Positions 36,109 through 44,049 of a stretch of 64,000 nt of DNA are shown here, in pieces; the first letter of the stretch is position 1, and each line of letters begins with the position of its first letter. The stretch lies in NCBI RefSeq assembly GCF_900166965.1, contig NZ_FUZI01000012.1, forward strand, positions 1 through 64,000. The letters are read 5' to 3'. The position numbers and the translations under genes were made by a program. Origin of the DNA: Photobacterium piscicola (lineage in GTDB: Bacteria; Pseudomonadota; Gammaproteobacteria; Enterobacterales; Vibrionaceae). Under the pieces are notes generated by a model. The model saw only the letters and a program-made list of their open reading frames with translations. It ran no database searches and was not told where the DNA came from.

Positions 36109-38388
36109 TTAATTGATATCTTTGTTAGGATTGTGATCGTAGTTCCAGATTACGTCACTATTGGTTGAACTGCGGACTTTTACTAATCCTTTTTCTATTC
36201 CTTCAACGCAAGAACGACGAATATTATCGCTCACAAAACTGGCCGCTGGCGCTGCATCAATGGCAGATAAGTGAACCCAGTGACTCCCTGGTTGTTTATG
36301 ATTGAGGCTAATGCCGGCATCAACAGCCATCAGTAAAATATCAATTAATTCTTGGTCATTAATCGCGGTATATGAGCGTGGTAAAAATGGGTATTCTGCC
36401 ATGCCAATTTGTAACGAATTTTCGATATTTAATGGCTGCGTATAATTATCAATTAACTGTTGGATTGAGTCGGCAAGTTGTCTCGGATCACAGCTCAAGC
36501 GTGCATTGGGCTCGATATATAAGAACATCGCGTCAGAAAAATGATAAATACGCGCAGGCTCTAATACTTGCAGTTGTAAATAATTACCAAATTCTTTTTC
36601 TGCTGCAAGTCCTTGCTGATAGCCTTTCTCTAACGAAATATGTTTTAAAAATGAAACTTCAAATAAGGCAAACCGTAGTCGATCGCTTAACGGCTCATTA
36701 ATAATCTCACCAAGGTGCCATTGTTCAAAGTTAGCACTACTTTGTTGAAGCGAGTTAGCGAGTCGTGCGTTAAGCATGCGTAGATTACGTAAACCACTAC
36801 GTGGGTGAGTATAGTAATCGGTGGTTAATTTGGTGAGTTGCTGTTTTAATTGTTTATTAATATGTTGGCGACGCCACAGTAGCAATAACATAATCACTAA
36901 CCCTCCCATAAGGGCTAAAGATATCTGCTGTTGTTTATAGAGTGCGTTTTTATTAATGAATTGCTCACGTTCCATTTCTTCAAGTTTTAGTGAACGCTCC
37001 ATCATTTTTTGTTGTTGCTTAAAGACTTCAGTATTACTTTTGGTCGCGTTTTTTTGTTTGCCTACATACAGTTGTTCGTAACGGCGTTGACTGAGTAAAG
37101 CGTTGTAATAGTCATTTTGTTTTTCAAACGCTTTTGACAATATTGATTCACCCATTAATTGCAAATTTGTTGCACCAATACGACTGGCTGAAATTAATCC
37201 AGCTTGCAATGAAGTAATGGCATCGTCGAGGGCGCCTTTTTCGAGTTCTAATTGCCCTTGTAGAATTTGGCTTTCGGCCACAATATTTTCATTACCACCT
37301 TGAAGAGCAAGGTTACGCGCCTGAACAATATATTGTTCTGTTTTAGAGTAGTTATATAAATGCAAATAAACCCGCGCAATGTTCAGGCGTAAACTGGCAG
37401 AACGGACATCGTGTTTAAGCTGATTCTCTTGGTCGAGGGCATTAAAATAATGTACTAAAGCAAGGTTATAGCGCCCTTGTTGCTCATAGATAGAAGCAAT
37501 TAAGGTGAGTGTTTTAGCCAATTGTTGGGTTTGTTTATAGCGTTCAAAAAACTCACCCGCTTGTGTGGCATGTTCTAATGCTTTATCAAACACGTGGCGT
37601 TCTTCAAACAGTTGTGCTAATTCGTAATTGGCGCGTGCGATTTGGGGTTGATCTTCATGTTCTACGGCGAGCCAATAACCACTTAATAAGCGATCAAGTG
37701 CCATATCATAGTGATGATGGCGTAAGTAATGCTGACCTAATGTAAGTTGATAATTAATGGTTTCGTCTTTATCGTCAAATGCGGCTAGATATCCTTTTGC
37801 TTTGATAAATAGTTTTTCTGCCGCTTCATCATTGCCTAAGCTGGATTCAATTCGAGCACGCAACATCAGTGATTGATACTTTAACTCGTGCACTTGGCTG
37901 GTGAGCTTTATTGGCGGTGAGTGCTTGATCTCAACACTGAGCGTATTCAGTATTTTTAGTGCTGTTGCACTGTTACTTAAATTAACCCAGTAAAATTGAG
38001 CCAATAAAATACGACTTTCAAAGACACTGAACATAAATTTATTGTTAAGGGCTTTTTTTTCAGCTTTTTTAATAACGCTAATGGCTTGTTCTGGTCGTTG
38101 TAGCAGAGATAACGCCTGCGCCTGGAGTTGTAGTGCATTAATGGTGTTAAGAGGGGTGCGTGTTGAATGATCCGCTTCACCGTTAAGATGAACCCGTGAT
38201 GGATCTTGAGGTTGGCTAAGACGTCGTGTCTCAAGATAGTTTTGGGTGATAGTGAGCGTTCGCTCAGGTTGATTAACTAATAAATTGTGTGCTTCAGTAA
38301 GGATTGGTGAGCTGTATAGTTTTGCTTGAAGATCAAATGACAATGTTAGTAATACTAACCCAGAAAGAAATAGGCTACGAAAATTCAT
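36109..38388 (-). CDS. TPR protein with one membrane helix and a remote GGDEF-like C-terminus
   Basis: A 759-residue protein. It begins with a signal peptide or anchor (about 1-22, ending LQA). About 8-10 tetratricopeptide-like helical pairs fill residues 80-450. A coiled coil (about 450-480), a transmembrane helix (about 485-505) and a cytoplasmic domain of about 250 residues follow. That last domain shows faint GGDEF features: GLRNLRMLNARL after the linker and HFSDAMF (about 611-617) where the signature would lie. None of the catalytic residues is kept. Topology suggests periplasmic TPR sensing coupled to a cytoplasmic domain. It is in the same direction as the NEDAF protein, 130 nt apart. 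Confidence 0.75.
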   Translation of the reverse strand: MNFRSLFLSGLVLLTLSFDLQAKLYSSPILTEAHNLLVNQPERTLTITQNYLETRRLSQPQDPSRVHLNGEADHSTRTPLNTINALQLQAQALSLLQRPEQAISVIKKAEKKALNNKFMFSVFESRILLAQFYWVNLSNSATALKILNTLSVEIKHSPPIKLTSQVHELKYQSLMLRARIESSLGNDEAAEKLFIKAKGYLAAFDDKDETINYQLTLGQHYLRHHHYDMALDRLLSGYWLAVEHEDQPQIARANYELAQLFEERHVFDKALEHATQAGEFFERYKQTQQLAKTLTLIASIYEQQGRYNLALVHYFNALDQENQLKHDVRSASLRLNIARVYLHLYNYSKTEQYIVQARNLALQGGNENIVAESQILQGQLELEKGALDDAITSLQAGLISASRIGATNLQLMGESILSKAFEKQNDYYNALLSQRRYEQLYVGKQKNATKSNTEVFKQQQKMMERSLKLEEMEREQFINKNALYKQQQISLALMGGLVIMLLLLWRRQHINKQLKQQLTKLTTDYYTHPRSGLRNLRMLNARLANSLQQSSANFEQWHLGEIINEPLSDRLRFALFEVSFLKHISLEKGYQQGLAAEKEFGNYLQLQVLEPARIYHFSDAMFLYIEPNARLSCDPRQLADSIQQLIDNYTQPLNIENSLQIGMAEYPFLPRSYTAINDQELIDILLMAVDAGISLNHKQPGSHWVHLSAIDAAPAASFVSDNIRRSCVEGIEKGLVKVRSSTNSDVIWNYDHNPNKDIN

Positions 38389-38509
38389 ATAATCTCAAAG
38401 CAGCAGAATAACACACAAGATGGTATTGATTTTACTGGGTTAATATATCAAGTCCAGCAAAGTAAAGGTTTTTGCCGGACTTAATGTTGAATTCGTCGTT
38501 AGGATCTAA

Positions 38510-39361
38510 TTACTGACGTGCGAGACGGAAATTATCACTTGGCGTTTTGCCCATGTTAGTACGGTATGGATTAATATCTAAACCACCACGACGGGTATAA
38601 CGTGCATAAACAGTTAATAATTCAGGCTGACAGAAACGCATAATATCGTTAAAAATACGCTCAACACATTGTTCGTGGAATTCATTATGATTACGGAATG
38701 ACACAATGTAACGCAGTAATTTTTCACGGTCGATACGGTTGCCTTTATAAGCAATACGTACACTACCCCAATCAGGCTGATTAGTGATTAAGCAGTTTGA
38801 TTTTAGTAGGTGACTATGAACAATTTCTTCTACAACATCGTTGTTATTAGCGGCACCTTCAAGATATTCTGGCTTAAAAGCATAGTCGTTAATTTCAATG
38901 TCTTGATCGTCAATACACTCACCAAAGAAATTAACAATAGGTTGCTCATTAAAATCAGTGAGGGGCTGAATGGTGACATCAACATCTTCGCCAGCACAAC
39001 GCGATAAATCAATTTGCAGAGTATCTGCAATATCTTGCCAGCTATCAAAACGAGTTTGATTAAAACTGTTAAGGTATAGTTTGAAGGATTTTGATTCGAT
39101 AAGATTAGGGCTTGATGCAGGTAAACGTACTTCACCAATTGCAACTTGTGGTAAGCCTTTATTATTGAGCCAAGATAATTCGTATAATGTCCAAATATCA
39201 TAGCCAGTAAATGGCAGTGCATCATCGCTGATATTAATATCGGTACGGTTTAAGCTTCTTGGCACAGGTTGCAGTAATGATGGATCATATTGATCTTTAT
39301 ACTCAGTCTTTTTGCCAAGGGTTAAACCTGCTAATTCTTTAGCGTCTTTATATTTACTCAT
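38510..39361 (-). CDS. queF: NADPH-dependent 7-cyano-7-deazaguanine reductase QueF
   Basis: Reduces preQ0 to preQ1 in queuosine synthesis. It has 283 residues, the bimodular long form as in E. coli (282). The QueF motif [17 protein letters not shown] lies near residues 89-105. The catalytic cysteine is in [12 protein letters not shown]; the glutamate of the substrate site is in [11 protein letters not shown]. It is divergent from syd. Confidence 0.96.
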   Translation of the reverse strand: MSKYKDAKELAGLTLGKKTEYKDQYDPSLLQPVPRSLNRTDINISDDALPFTGYDIWTLYELSWLNNKGLPQVAIGEVRLPASSPNLIESKSFKLYLNSFNQTRFDSWQDIADTLQIDLSRCAGEDVDVTIQPLTDFNEQPIVNFFGECIDDQDIEINDYAFKPEYLEGAANNNDVVEEIVHSHLLKSNCLITNQPDWGSVRIAYKGNRIDREKLLRYIVSFRNHNEFHEQCVERIFNDIMRFCQPELLTVYARYTRRGGLDINPYRTNMGKTPSDNFRLARQ

Positions 39362-39447
39362 ACTGTCTATGACACTCTTGGATTAGAATAGATGTCCGTC
39401 GAAACGGTTTAAACCTAAAGTTTACTGAATCTTTTATGAGGTTGCGA

Positions 39448-40002
39448 ATGAATCATCCTGTTACCTGCGCTTTATCTGATTTTTCTGCTCGTTATTTACA
39501 AGCATGGTGTGATGCAGATCGCGGTTTTCCCGAAAGTGAACATTTAGTGGGTCTTATCTCACCCTGTGTTATTGCAGATGATGGCCAAAATGTAACTTGG
39601 AAACCCATTCAACGTCAGCCTATTATTGGTTTAGATGGTGTTGAAAAAGGCATGGATTTATTACTCCATAGCGATATCAATGCTTTTTATGGATCGCAAT
39701 TTAGTGGTGATATGGGCGCAATGTTTGGTGATTTATCGTTAGATTTATTACAAGCATTTAATGACGATGATATTGAACGTTTACAACAAAATATTCTTGG
39801 ACATTTGGTGACTCAACGTCGAATGAAGCTGAAACCCACGGTATTTATTGCGGTTGTAGATGATGAATCACAAGTCATTTCTATTTGTAATATGACCGGC
39901 CAAGTGGTGTTAGAAACATTGGGTAAAGATACTCGTCAAGTGTTAGCAAATGATGTAGTGATGTTCTTACAGCAATTGCAGCCATTAGTCGTCGAGGTGT
40001 AA
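39448..40002 (+). CDS. syd: SecY-interacting protein Syd
   Basis: A 184-residue peripheral inner-membrane protein that binds SecY and checks the SecYEG complex. It matches E. coli Syd in length (181) and pattern (DFSARYLQAWCD at the start, FYGSQFSGDM in the middle, MKLKPTVFIA later). The start at 39448 is preferred to 39436 because GAGG lies 6-9 nt upstream. In E. coli syd is the immediate neighbour of csrB, which supports the reading of the 41-43.7 kb region. Confidence 0.93.
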   Translation: MNHPVTCALSDFSARYLQAWCDADRGFPESEHLVGLISPCVIADDGQNVTWKPIQRQPIIGLDGVEKGMDLLLHSDINAFYGSQFSGDMGAMFGDLSLDLLQAFNDDDIERLQQNILGHLVTQRRMKLKPTVFIAVVDDESQVISICNMTGQVVLETLGKDTRQVLANDVVMFLQQLQPLVVEV

Positions 40003-40005
40003 CAC

Positions 40006-40782
40006 GTGTTTGTTGTTGAGTTACAATTTGAATGTTTTGATAACACAACGTTATCGCAAGTAGATGTCGCTATTAATGGCTTAATGGATGCATTACGCTA
40101 TAACGGTCAAGTACTTGGACGTGAATTTCCTGTTGTTATTGATGATGGCATCTTTCGCGTTCGCGTTGTGTGCCCGGAGAAAGAAAGTCTTCATTCTCGA
40201 TTTAATAGCCCGCAAGTCAATCAATGTTATGAGCAATTAACAAATGCGTGTTTGCTCGCGCCTAAAATAAAAATACTAGGGGTTGATCTTAATTCAGATT
40301 CAGTCGCTGAAAGCTTTTCTCCATCATGGCAAGTGCTTTATACCACTTATGTTCATAGTTGTTCGCCGCTACGTAGTGGCGATACGTTATTGCCGATTCC
40401 GTTATATCAAACAGGGGCAACGACGGATGATGATTATAAAGCGATCATTAAATGGCAAACTGAATGGCAAGCTTTTGATGAAATTCAAATGGCCATTAAA
40501 AGCCCAACGGCGGTGGCAATGGCATTGGCTGAAATTGGTGATGTAGACAGTGAATTGTTTGTGCGTGGGCGTGATTTATGTCGTCATATTGAAGCGACCA
40601 CCGAGGTGCCAACGTATTATTATCAATACCGTGTTGGCGGTGAAAGCAAAGCGGCTGAATTAACACGTCGATGTCCAAGTTGTGGTGGTGAATGGCGAGT
40701 TCCAGAAGCATTGCATGGCTTGTTCCACTTTAAATGTGACCGGTGCCGAATTGTGTCTAATATGTCGTGGAATTTTCAGTAA
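40006..40782 (+). CDS. DUF2310 family zinc-ribbon protein
   Basis: A 258-residue protein with a C-terminal zinc ribbon: CPSCGG (about 226-231) and CDRCR (about 246-250) provide the four cysteines. The N-terminal 220 residues match my memory of DUF2310, a Vibrionaceae/Shewanella family of unknown function. The start is GTG at 40006, only 3 nt after the syd stop, so the two are translationally coupled. Confidence 0.88.
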   Translation: MFVVELQFECFDNTTLSQVDVAINGLMDALRYNGQVLGREFPVVIDDGIFRVRVVCPEKESLHSRFNSPQVNQCYEQLTNACLLAPKIKILGVDLNSDSVAESFSPSWQVLYTTYVHSCSPLRSGDTLLPIPLYQTGATTDDDYKAIIKWQTEWQAFDEIQMAIKSPTAVAMALAEIGDVDSELFVRGRDLCRHIEATTEVPTYYYQYRVGGESKAAELTRRCPSCGGEWRVPEALHGLFHFKCDRCRIVSNMSWNFQ

Positions 40783-40785
40783 TAA

Positions 40786-40819
40786 TTAAAAAAGCACCTT
40801 TAATTAGGTGCTTTTTTAT
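40786..40819. terminator. Bidirectional terminator after the DUF2310 gene
   Basis: AAAAAAGCACCT / AGGTGCTTTTTT, a 12-bp stem with a TTAATT loop, shared with the convergent small gene. Confidence 0.92.
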
Positions 40820-40821
40820 TA

Positions 40822-41097
40822 TTAGCGATCAGCTTCTAAGCGCGCTAAACGTGTTGAAAGTGTCAGTACTTGCTGTTCAAGTTGTTCAAGGCGTTGCTCG
40901 GTTGTTAATACCTGCTGTTGCTTTTCTATATGCGGCACTTTGGCATTTTTTTGCCAAGCTTGTAACGCCTTTATGATGATTGGAATTGGTAATGGTGTGG
41001 TGAGACGAGCTTTAATTAATGCTGTCGATGGTTGTTTATTTTCAGCGACTAAGCTTGCTATCACCTGTTCTATTTCTTGAGTGATGGTTGACATCAT
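40822..41097 (-). CDS. Small coiled-coil protein, function unknown
   Basis: A 91-residue protein. Residues 1-50 look like a small helical, possibly helix-turn-helix domain (ASLVAENKQPSTALIKARLT, then IPIIIKALQAW). Residues 63-90 form a leucine-rich coiled coil (EQRLEQLEQQVLTLSTRLAR). I do not recognise the family; the layout is reminiscent of small KfrA-type DNA-binding proteins, which is only a guess. It is 22 nt downstream of the DUF2789 gene and probably co-transcribed with it. Confidence 0.75.
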   Translation of the reverse strand: MMSTITQEIEQVIASLVAENKQPSTALIKARLTTPLPIPIIIKALQAWQKNAKVPHIEKQQQVLTTEQRLEQLEQQVLTLSTRLARLEADR

Positions 41098-41119
41098 GGT
41101 TCCTTGATAAATATTGCGC

Positions 41120-41350
41120 TTATTTTCGAAGTAACGTATCTAGTTGGTCAATCACTTCACTCCAATCGGCATCTTGTTGTTGAGCTTCATTAATAAATTG
41201 TTGTTGAGCGAGAGTAAAAAAGGCGGCATCAGCTAATTTTTGTGAGGGCGCTAATGAATGTGTGCATAAAAAATGCTCAATAAATTCGGTTGAGTTATCT
41301 AAGCCTAATTGACTGAATAAATTAGCCAAATTATGGTTGAATGCTTCCAT
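41120..41350 (-). CDS. DUF2789 family protein
   Basis: A 76-residue helical protein matching the DUF2789 pattern: MEAFNHNLANLFSQLGLDNS at the start and DADWSEVIDQLDTLLR at the end. The function is unknown. It starts 90 nt from the first csrB regulatory box and is divergent from the csrB array. Confidence 0.87.
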   Translation of the reverse strand: MEAFNHNLANLFSQLGLDNSTEFIEHFLCTHSLAPSQKLADAAFFTLAQQQFINEAQQQDADWSEVIDQLDTLLRK

Positions 41351-41440
41351 CTATATTCCTTATTTAGCAAGGTATTCTCTCTGTGTGAGTATAGTGGATA
41401 TCTGTGTAAATAGTCACCTTAGTCAAAGAGCTAATGCTGT

Positions 41441-41458
41441 TGTAAGAGATCTCTCACA
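41441..41458. promoter_or_regulatory. UvrY/GacA/VarA-type box of csrB copy 1
   Basis: TGTAAGAGATCTCTCACA is an 18-bp near-palindrome fitting the GacA/UvrY consensus TGTAAG-N6-CTTACA with one mismatch. It ends 157 bp before the start of the csrB copy 1 -10 box. Confidence 0.88.
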
Positions 41459-41626
41459 AAGCCGTGAGATATTGAGTGTGTTATTAGCATATATTACTGT
41501 GTGTTAATAATTATGTTATTGATATTTAGTTGTTATTTTATTTTTAGTTAGTGTTGGATGAAAATAAATATCAAAAAGTTTTTAAGCACTGATTGTGAAT
41601 AATAAAGAAAAGCGTAATCTTAATGG

Positions 41627-42066
41627 TGTCGAAAGGAACTGACACCACGGAACAGGAAAGCGCCACGGATACAGGCTGTCTCAGGATGAGATATTGGTAA
41701 ACTAGGATGGTTTATCAAACATGGAATGTGAAGGGAACACCGTAGGATGCGGTATCAAGATAAGCAGGACGTTTATCTGTCAGGAAGACTAGGATAACTT
41801 CAGGACGAAGTAAAGGACACCTCTAGGATTGAGGCATAAAGGATCACTTCAGGATGAAGTAAAGGACACCTCCAGGAAGGAGATGAGAGTCAGAACAGGA
41901 TGTGCTGACGGGTTAGGATAGCCAAGGAACAGCTTCAGGATGAAGTATAAAGGACAATGCTGATGGAACACAGCAGTCAAGGGATGGATGCAAGGAGCAA
42001 CACAGTAGCTGGATTGCTGCAAGTAAGACCTAAGGGCACGACGAAAGTCGTGCCCTCTCTTTTTTT
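41627..42066 (+). ncRNA. csrB: CsrB-type regulatory RNA, copy 1
   Basis: A ~440-nt untranslated RNA that would sequester the regulator CsrA. By eye it holds about thirty GGA triplets, most as AGGA and many in the loops of small hairpins such as CTTCAGGATGAAG and CCTCTAGGATTGAGG. It ends in a strong terminator: 9-bp stem GGGCACGAC / GTCGTGCCC, GAAA loop, nine T. A promoter TTGTGA (41593), 16 bp, TAATCT (41615) places the start near 41627. It lies between syd and yqcC, the position of csrB in E. coli. No coding content is seen. Confidence 0.94.
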
Positions 42067-42140
42067 TTGGAAGAAAAATAATCTAATCAGTTATCGTGAT
42101 AGATTTGTTTTGATTATTTAAGACCGACTTGTTTTTATTC

Positions 42141-42203
42141 GCACCTCGCACCTCGCACCTCGCACCTCGCACCTCGCACCTCGCACCTCGCACCTCGCAC
42201 CTC
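42141..42203. repeat. Heptamer array (GCACCTC)9, first
   Basis: Nine perfect head-to-tail copies of GCACCTC over 63 bp, preceded by CTTGTTTTTATTC. It sits between the csrB copy 1 terminator and the copy 2 regulatory box. Confidence 0.97.
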
Positions 42204-42282
42204 TATCTATTTGTATAATAACAATATATTACTTCATGTAAAAAAGTATGATAAATAATGAATGGTTTTTATCTATTGGCTG

Positions 42283-42300
42283 TGTGCGAGATCTCTTACA
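42283..42300. promoter_or_regulatory. UvrY/GacA/VarA-type box of csrB copy 2
   Basis: TGTGCGAGATCTCTTACA; the right half is a perfect match, the left half has two mismatches. It ends 158 bp before the start of the copy 2 -10 box. Confidence 0.85.
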
Positions 42301-42469
42301 AATATGTGGGAGATAAGCATGCTATTAATACATACATAATCACTGGTTTAATTTAAGTTGTTGTTATAATGGATTTTATTTTTCATTTTTATTTGATTAA
42401 TTAGAAGGTGGTAAAAAAGATATTTTGTTCTATATAGGATTTAGTCGGTAATTCACATAGTATTAATGG

Positions 42470-42909
42470 TGTCGAAAGGATACGACGGAACGGAACAGGA
42501 AAGCGCCACGGATACAGGCAGTCTCAGGATGAGATATTGGTAAGCTAGGATGGTTTATCAAACATGGAATGTGAAAGGAACACTGTAGGATACGGTATTA
42601 AGGTAAACAGGATGTTTATCTGTCAGGAAGGCTAGGATAACTTCAGGACGAAGTAAGGAACACCTCTAGGATTGAGGCATAAGGGATCACTTCAGGATGA
42701 AGTAAAGGACACCTCCAGGAAGGAGATGAGAGTCAGAACAGGATGTGATGACGGGTTAGGATGGCCAAAGGAACAACTTCAGGAAGAAGTATAAAGGACA
42801 ATGCTGACGGAATACAGCAATCAAAGGATGGATGCAGGGAGCAACATAGTAGCTGGATTGCTGCAAGTAAGACCTCAGGGCGCGACGAAAGTCGCGCCCG
42901 TTCTTTTTT
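42470..42909 (+). ncRNA. csrB: CsrB-type regulatory RNA, copy 2
   Basis: Nearly the same sequence as copy 1 over its full ~440 nt, differing by scattered substitutions and small indels (for example TACGACGGAACGG against ACTGACACCACGG near the 5' end). It keeps the AGGA-in-loop hairpins. The terminator is GGGCGCGAC / GTCGCGCCC with GAAA and a T-rich tail; the stem base pair A-T of copy 1 has become G-C, a compensatory change. The -10 is TAGTAT (42458); no good -35 is seen, consistent with activator dependence. Confidence 0.94.
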
Positions 42910-42983
42910 GTGCTATTCCCAAAGTAATGTATCAAATGACAACGTGTTAAATTTGATTCTTTGAGGATGACTTGCTTTTATTC

Positions 42984-43046
42984 GCACCTCGCACCTCGCA
43001 CCTCGCACCTCGCACTTCGCACCTCGCACCTCGCACCTCGCACCTC
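42984..43046. repeat. Heptamer array (GCACCTC)9, second
   Basis: Nine units of GCACCTC over 63 bp, the fifth with one change (GCACTTC). It is preceded by CTTGCTTTTATTC, nearly the same flank as the first array, so array and flank were probably duplicated with the csrB unit. Confidence 0.97.
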
Positions 43047-43080
43047 ATATTATAATAAATGAGCGTTTTTCTACTTATTT

Positions 43081-43098
43081 TGTAAGAGATCTCTTACA
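43081..43098. promoter_or_regulatory. UvrY/GacA/VarA-type box of csrB copy 3 (perfect palindrome)
   Basis: TGTAAGAGATCTCTTACA is a perfect 18-bp palindrome and an exact match to TGTAAG-N6-CTTACA. It ends 158 bp before the start of the copy 3 -10 box. Confidence 0.92.
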
Positions 43099-43267
43099 AG
43101 CTTGTGGGATAACTTCGTTATTAAGTCTCACTTATGATGACTGATTATTTATAAAATCCAATGATATCATTACCTTAAATTGATATGTTTATTTGTTAAG
43201 ATTAATATTAAATAATTAATGGAATATTTAATATTGCGTCATTTTTCTGGTGAGGTAAGATATTGTC

Positions 43268-43687
43268 ATCAGCTGGAGCTGACAAGGATTTAGGAATAGC
43301 CACGGAATTGGCCGCTCAGGATGAGCATATAGATGATGCGGACTATCATCTAGCGAGGATGCATAGGCTTCTCTGGGATAGAGGGCTATAGATAGGATAT
43401 CTATTTGTCAGGATGACAATATTCTAGGATGGAATTGGGACAAATTTCATGATGAAGTTAGGATGACTTCTTGTGGAGTAAAGGACACCTCCTTCACGGA
43501 GAGAGAGTCAGTAGCGGATATACTGATGGGTCAGGGATTACCGAAGAATGACTTCTAGGATGAAGTTAAGATTTACCTGGGGATTTGTATATCAAGGATT
43601 GATAGCAGGGAGCACGACAGTAGCTGGATTGCTACAAAAGTAATATCTAAGGGCGTGACAATATTTATTGTCGCGCCCATTCTTTTT
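43268..43687 (+). ncRNA. csrB: CsrB-type regulatory RNA, copy 3 (diverged)
   Basis: A ~420-nt RNA with about 24 GGA triplets by eye. It is clearly related to copies 1 and 2 (CGCTCAGGATGAGC, GTAAAGGACACCTCC, and the GCAGGGAGCACGACAGTAGC block near the 3' end) but diverged through most of its length. Promoter: TTGCGT (43234), 16 bp, TAAGAT (43256). Terminator: GGGCGTGACA / TGTCGCGCCC with an AT loop and a T-run. Confidence 0.88.
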
Positions 43688-43701
43688 GGAGCGAGAAAAA
43701 G

Positions 43702-44016
43702 TTAATAATCGCAGCCTTCAGGAATACGGTGCGGCGGCACATAAAAATAACTCGCACGTAAACGTTTCATTTCAATATAACCTTGATAGATATCCATACC
43801 ATCAGTTGAAAACTCAAACACAAATACTGTTCGCCAGCCCCATTCTCCATGATGATCTTTGAGCTTTTGCTCACCTCTCGCAAAGCTGATCATCTGCAAG
43901 CCCATATTTTTACAACGCTGCTCAATGTAATACTGCGCTAATTCAGTTTGGCGTCGTTGTTGCCAAAATAAGACGCCGATAATAGCAATAATTAAAATAC
44001 CGAACAGGTTATTCAT
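43702..44016 (-). CDS. DUF3301 family protein
   Basis: A 104-residue protein with an N-terminal membrane helix (about 4-18), then QQRRQTELAQYYIEQRC and a C-terminal soluble part with FEFSTDGMDIYQGYIEMKRL. This matches DUF3301, a family of unknown function. It is convergent with csrB copy 3 and lies downstream of the DUF3549 gene on the same strand, as in other Vibrionaceae. Confidence 0.88.
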   Translation of the reverse strand: MNNLFGILIIAIIGVLFWQQRRQTELAQYYIEQRCKNMGLQMISFARGEQKLKDHHGEWGWRTVFVFEFSTDGMDIYQGYIEMKRLRASYFYVPPHRIPEGCDY

Positions 44017-44049
44017 AGAGTAAAAAGCCTTTATAAACGGTGAATGCGA

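Noticed and set aside
42761..42964. A 67-codon plus-strand frame
   Set aside because: It lies inside csrB copy 2 and crosses its terminator; the AGGA repeats explain the sequence.
41427..43690. CRISPR array
   Set aside because: The short repeats are either AGGA-containing hairpins of csrB or uninterrupted heptamers; there are no unique spacers and no cas genes.
41427..43690. Insertion sequences or a phage remnant as an explanation for the repeated blocks
   Set aside because: No transposase, terminal inverted repeats or target duplications are seen; promoters, boxes and terminators account for the structure.
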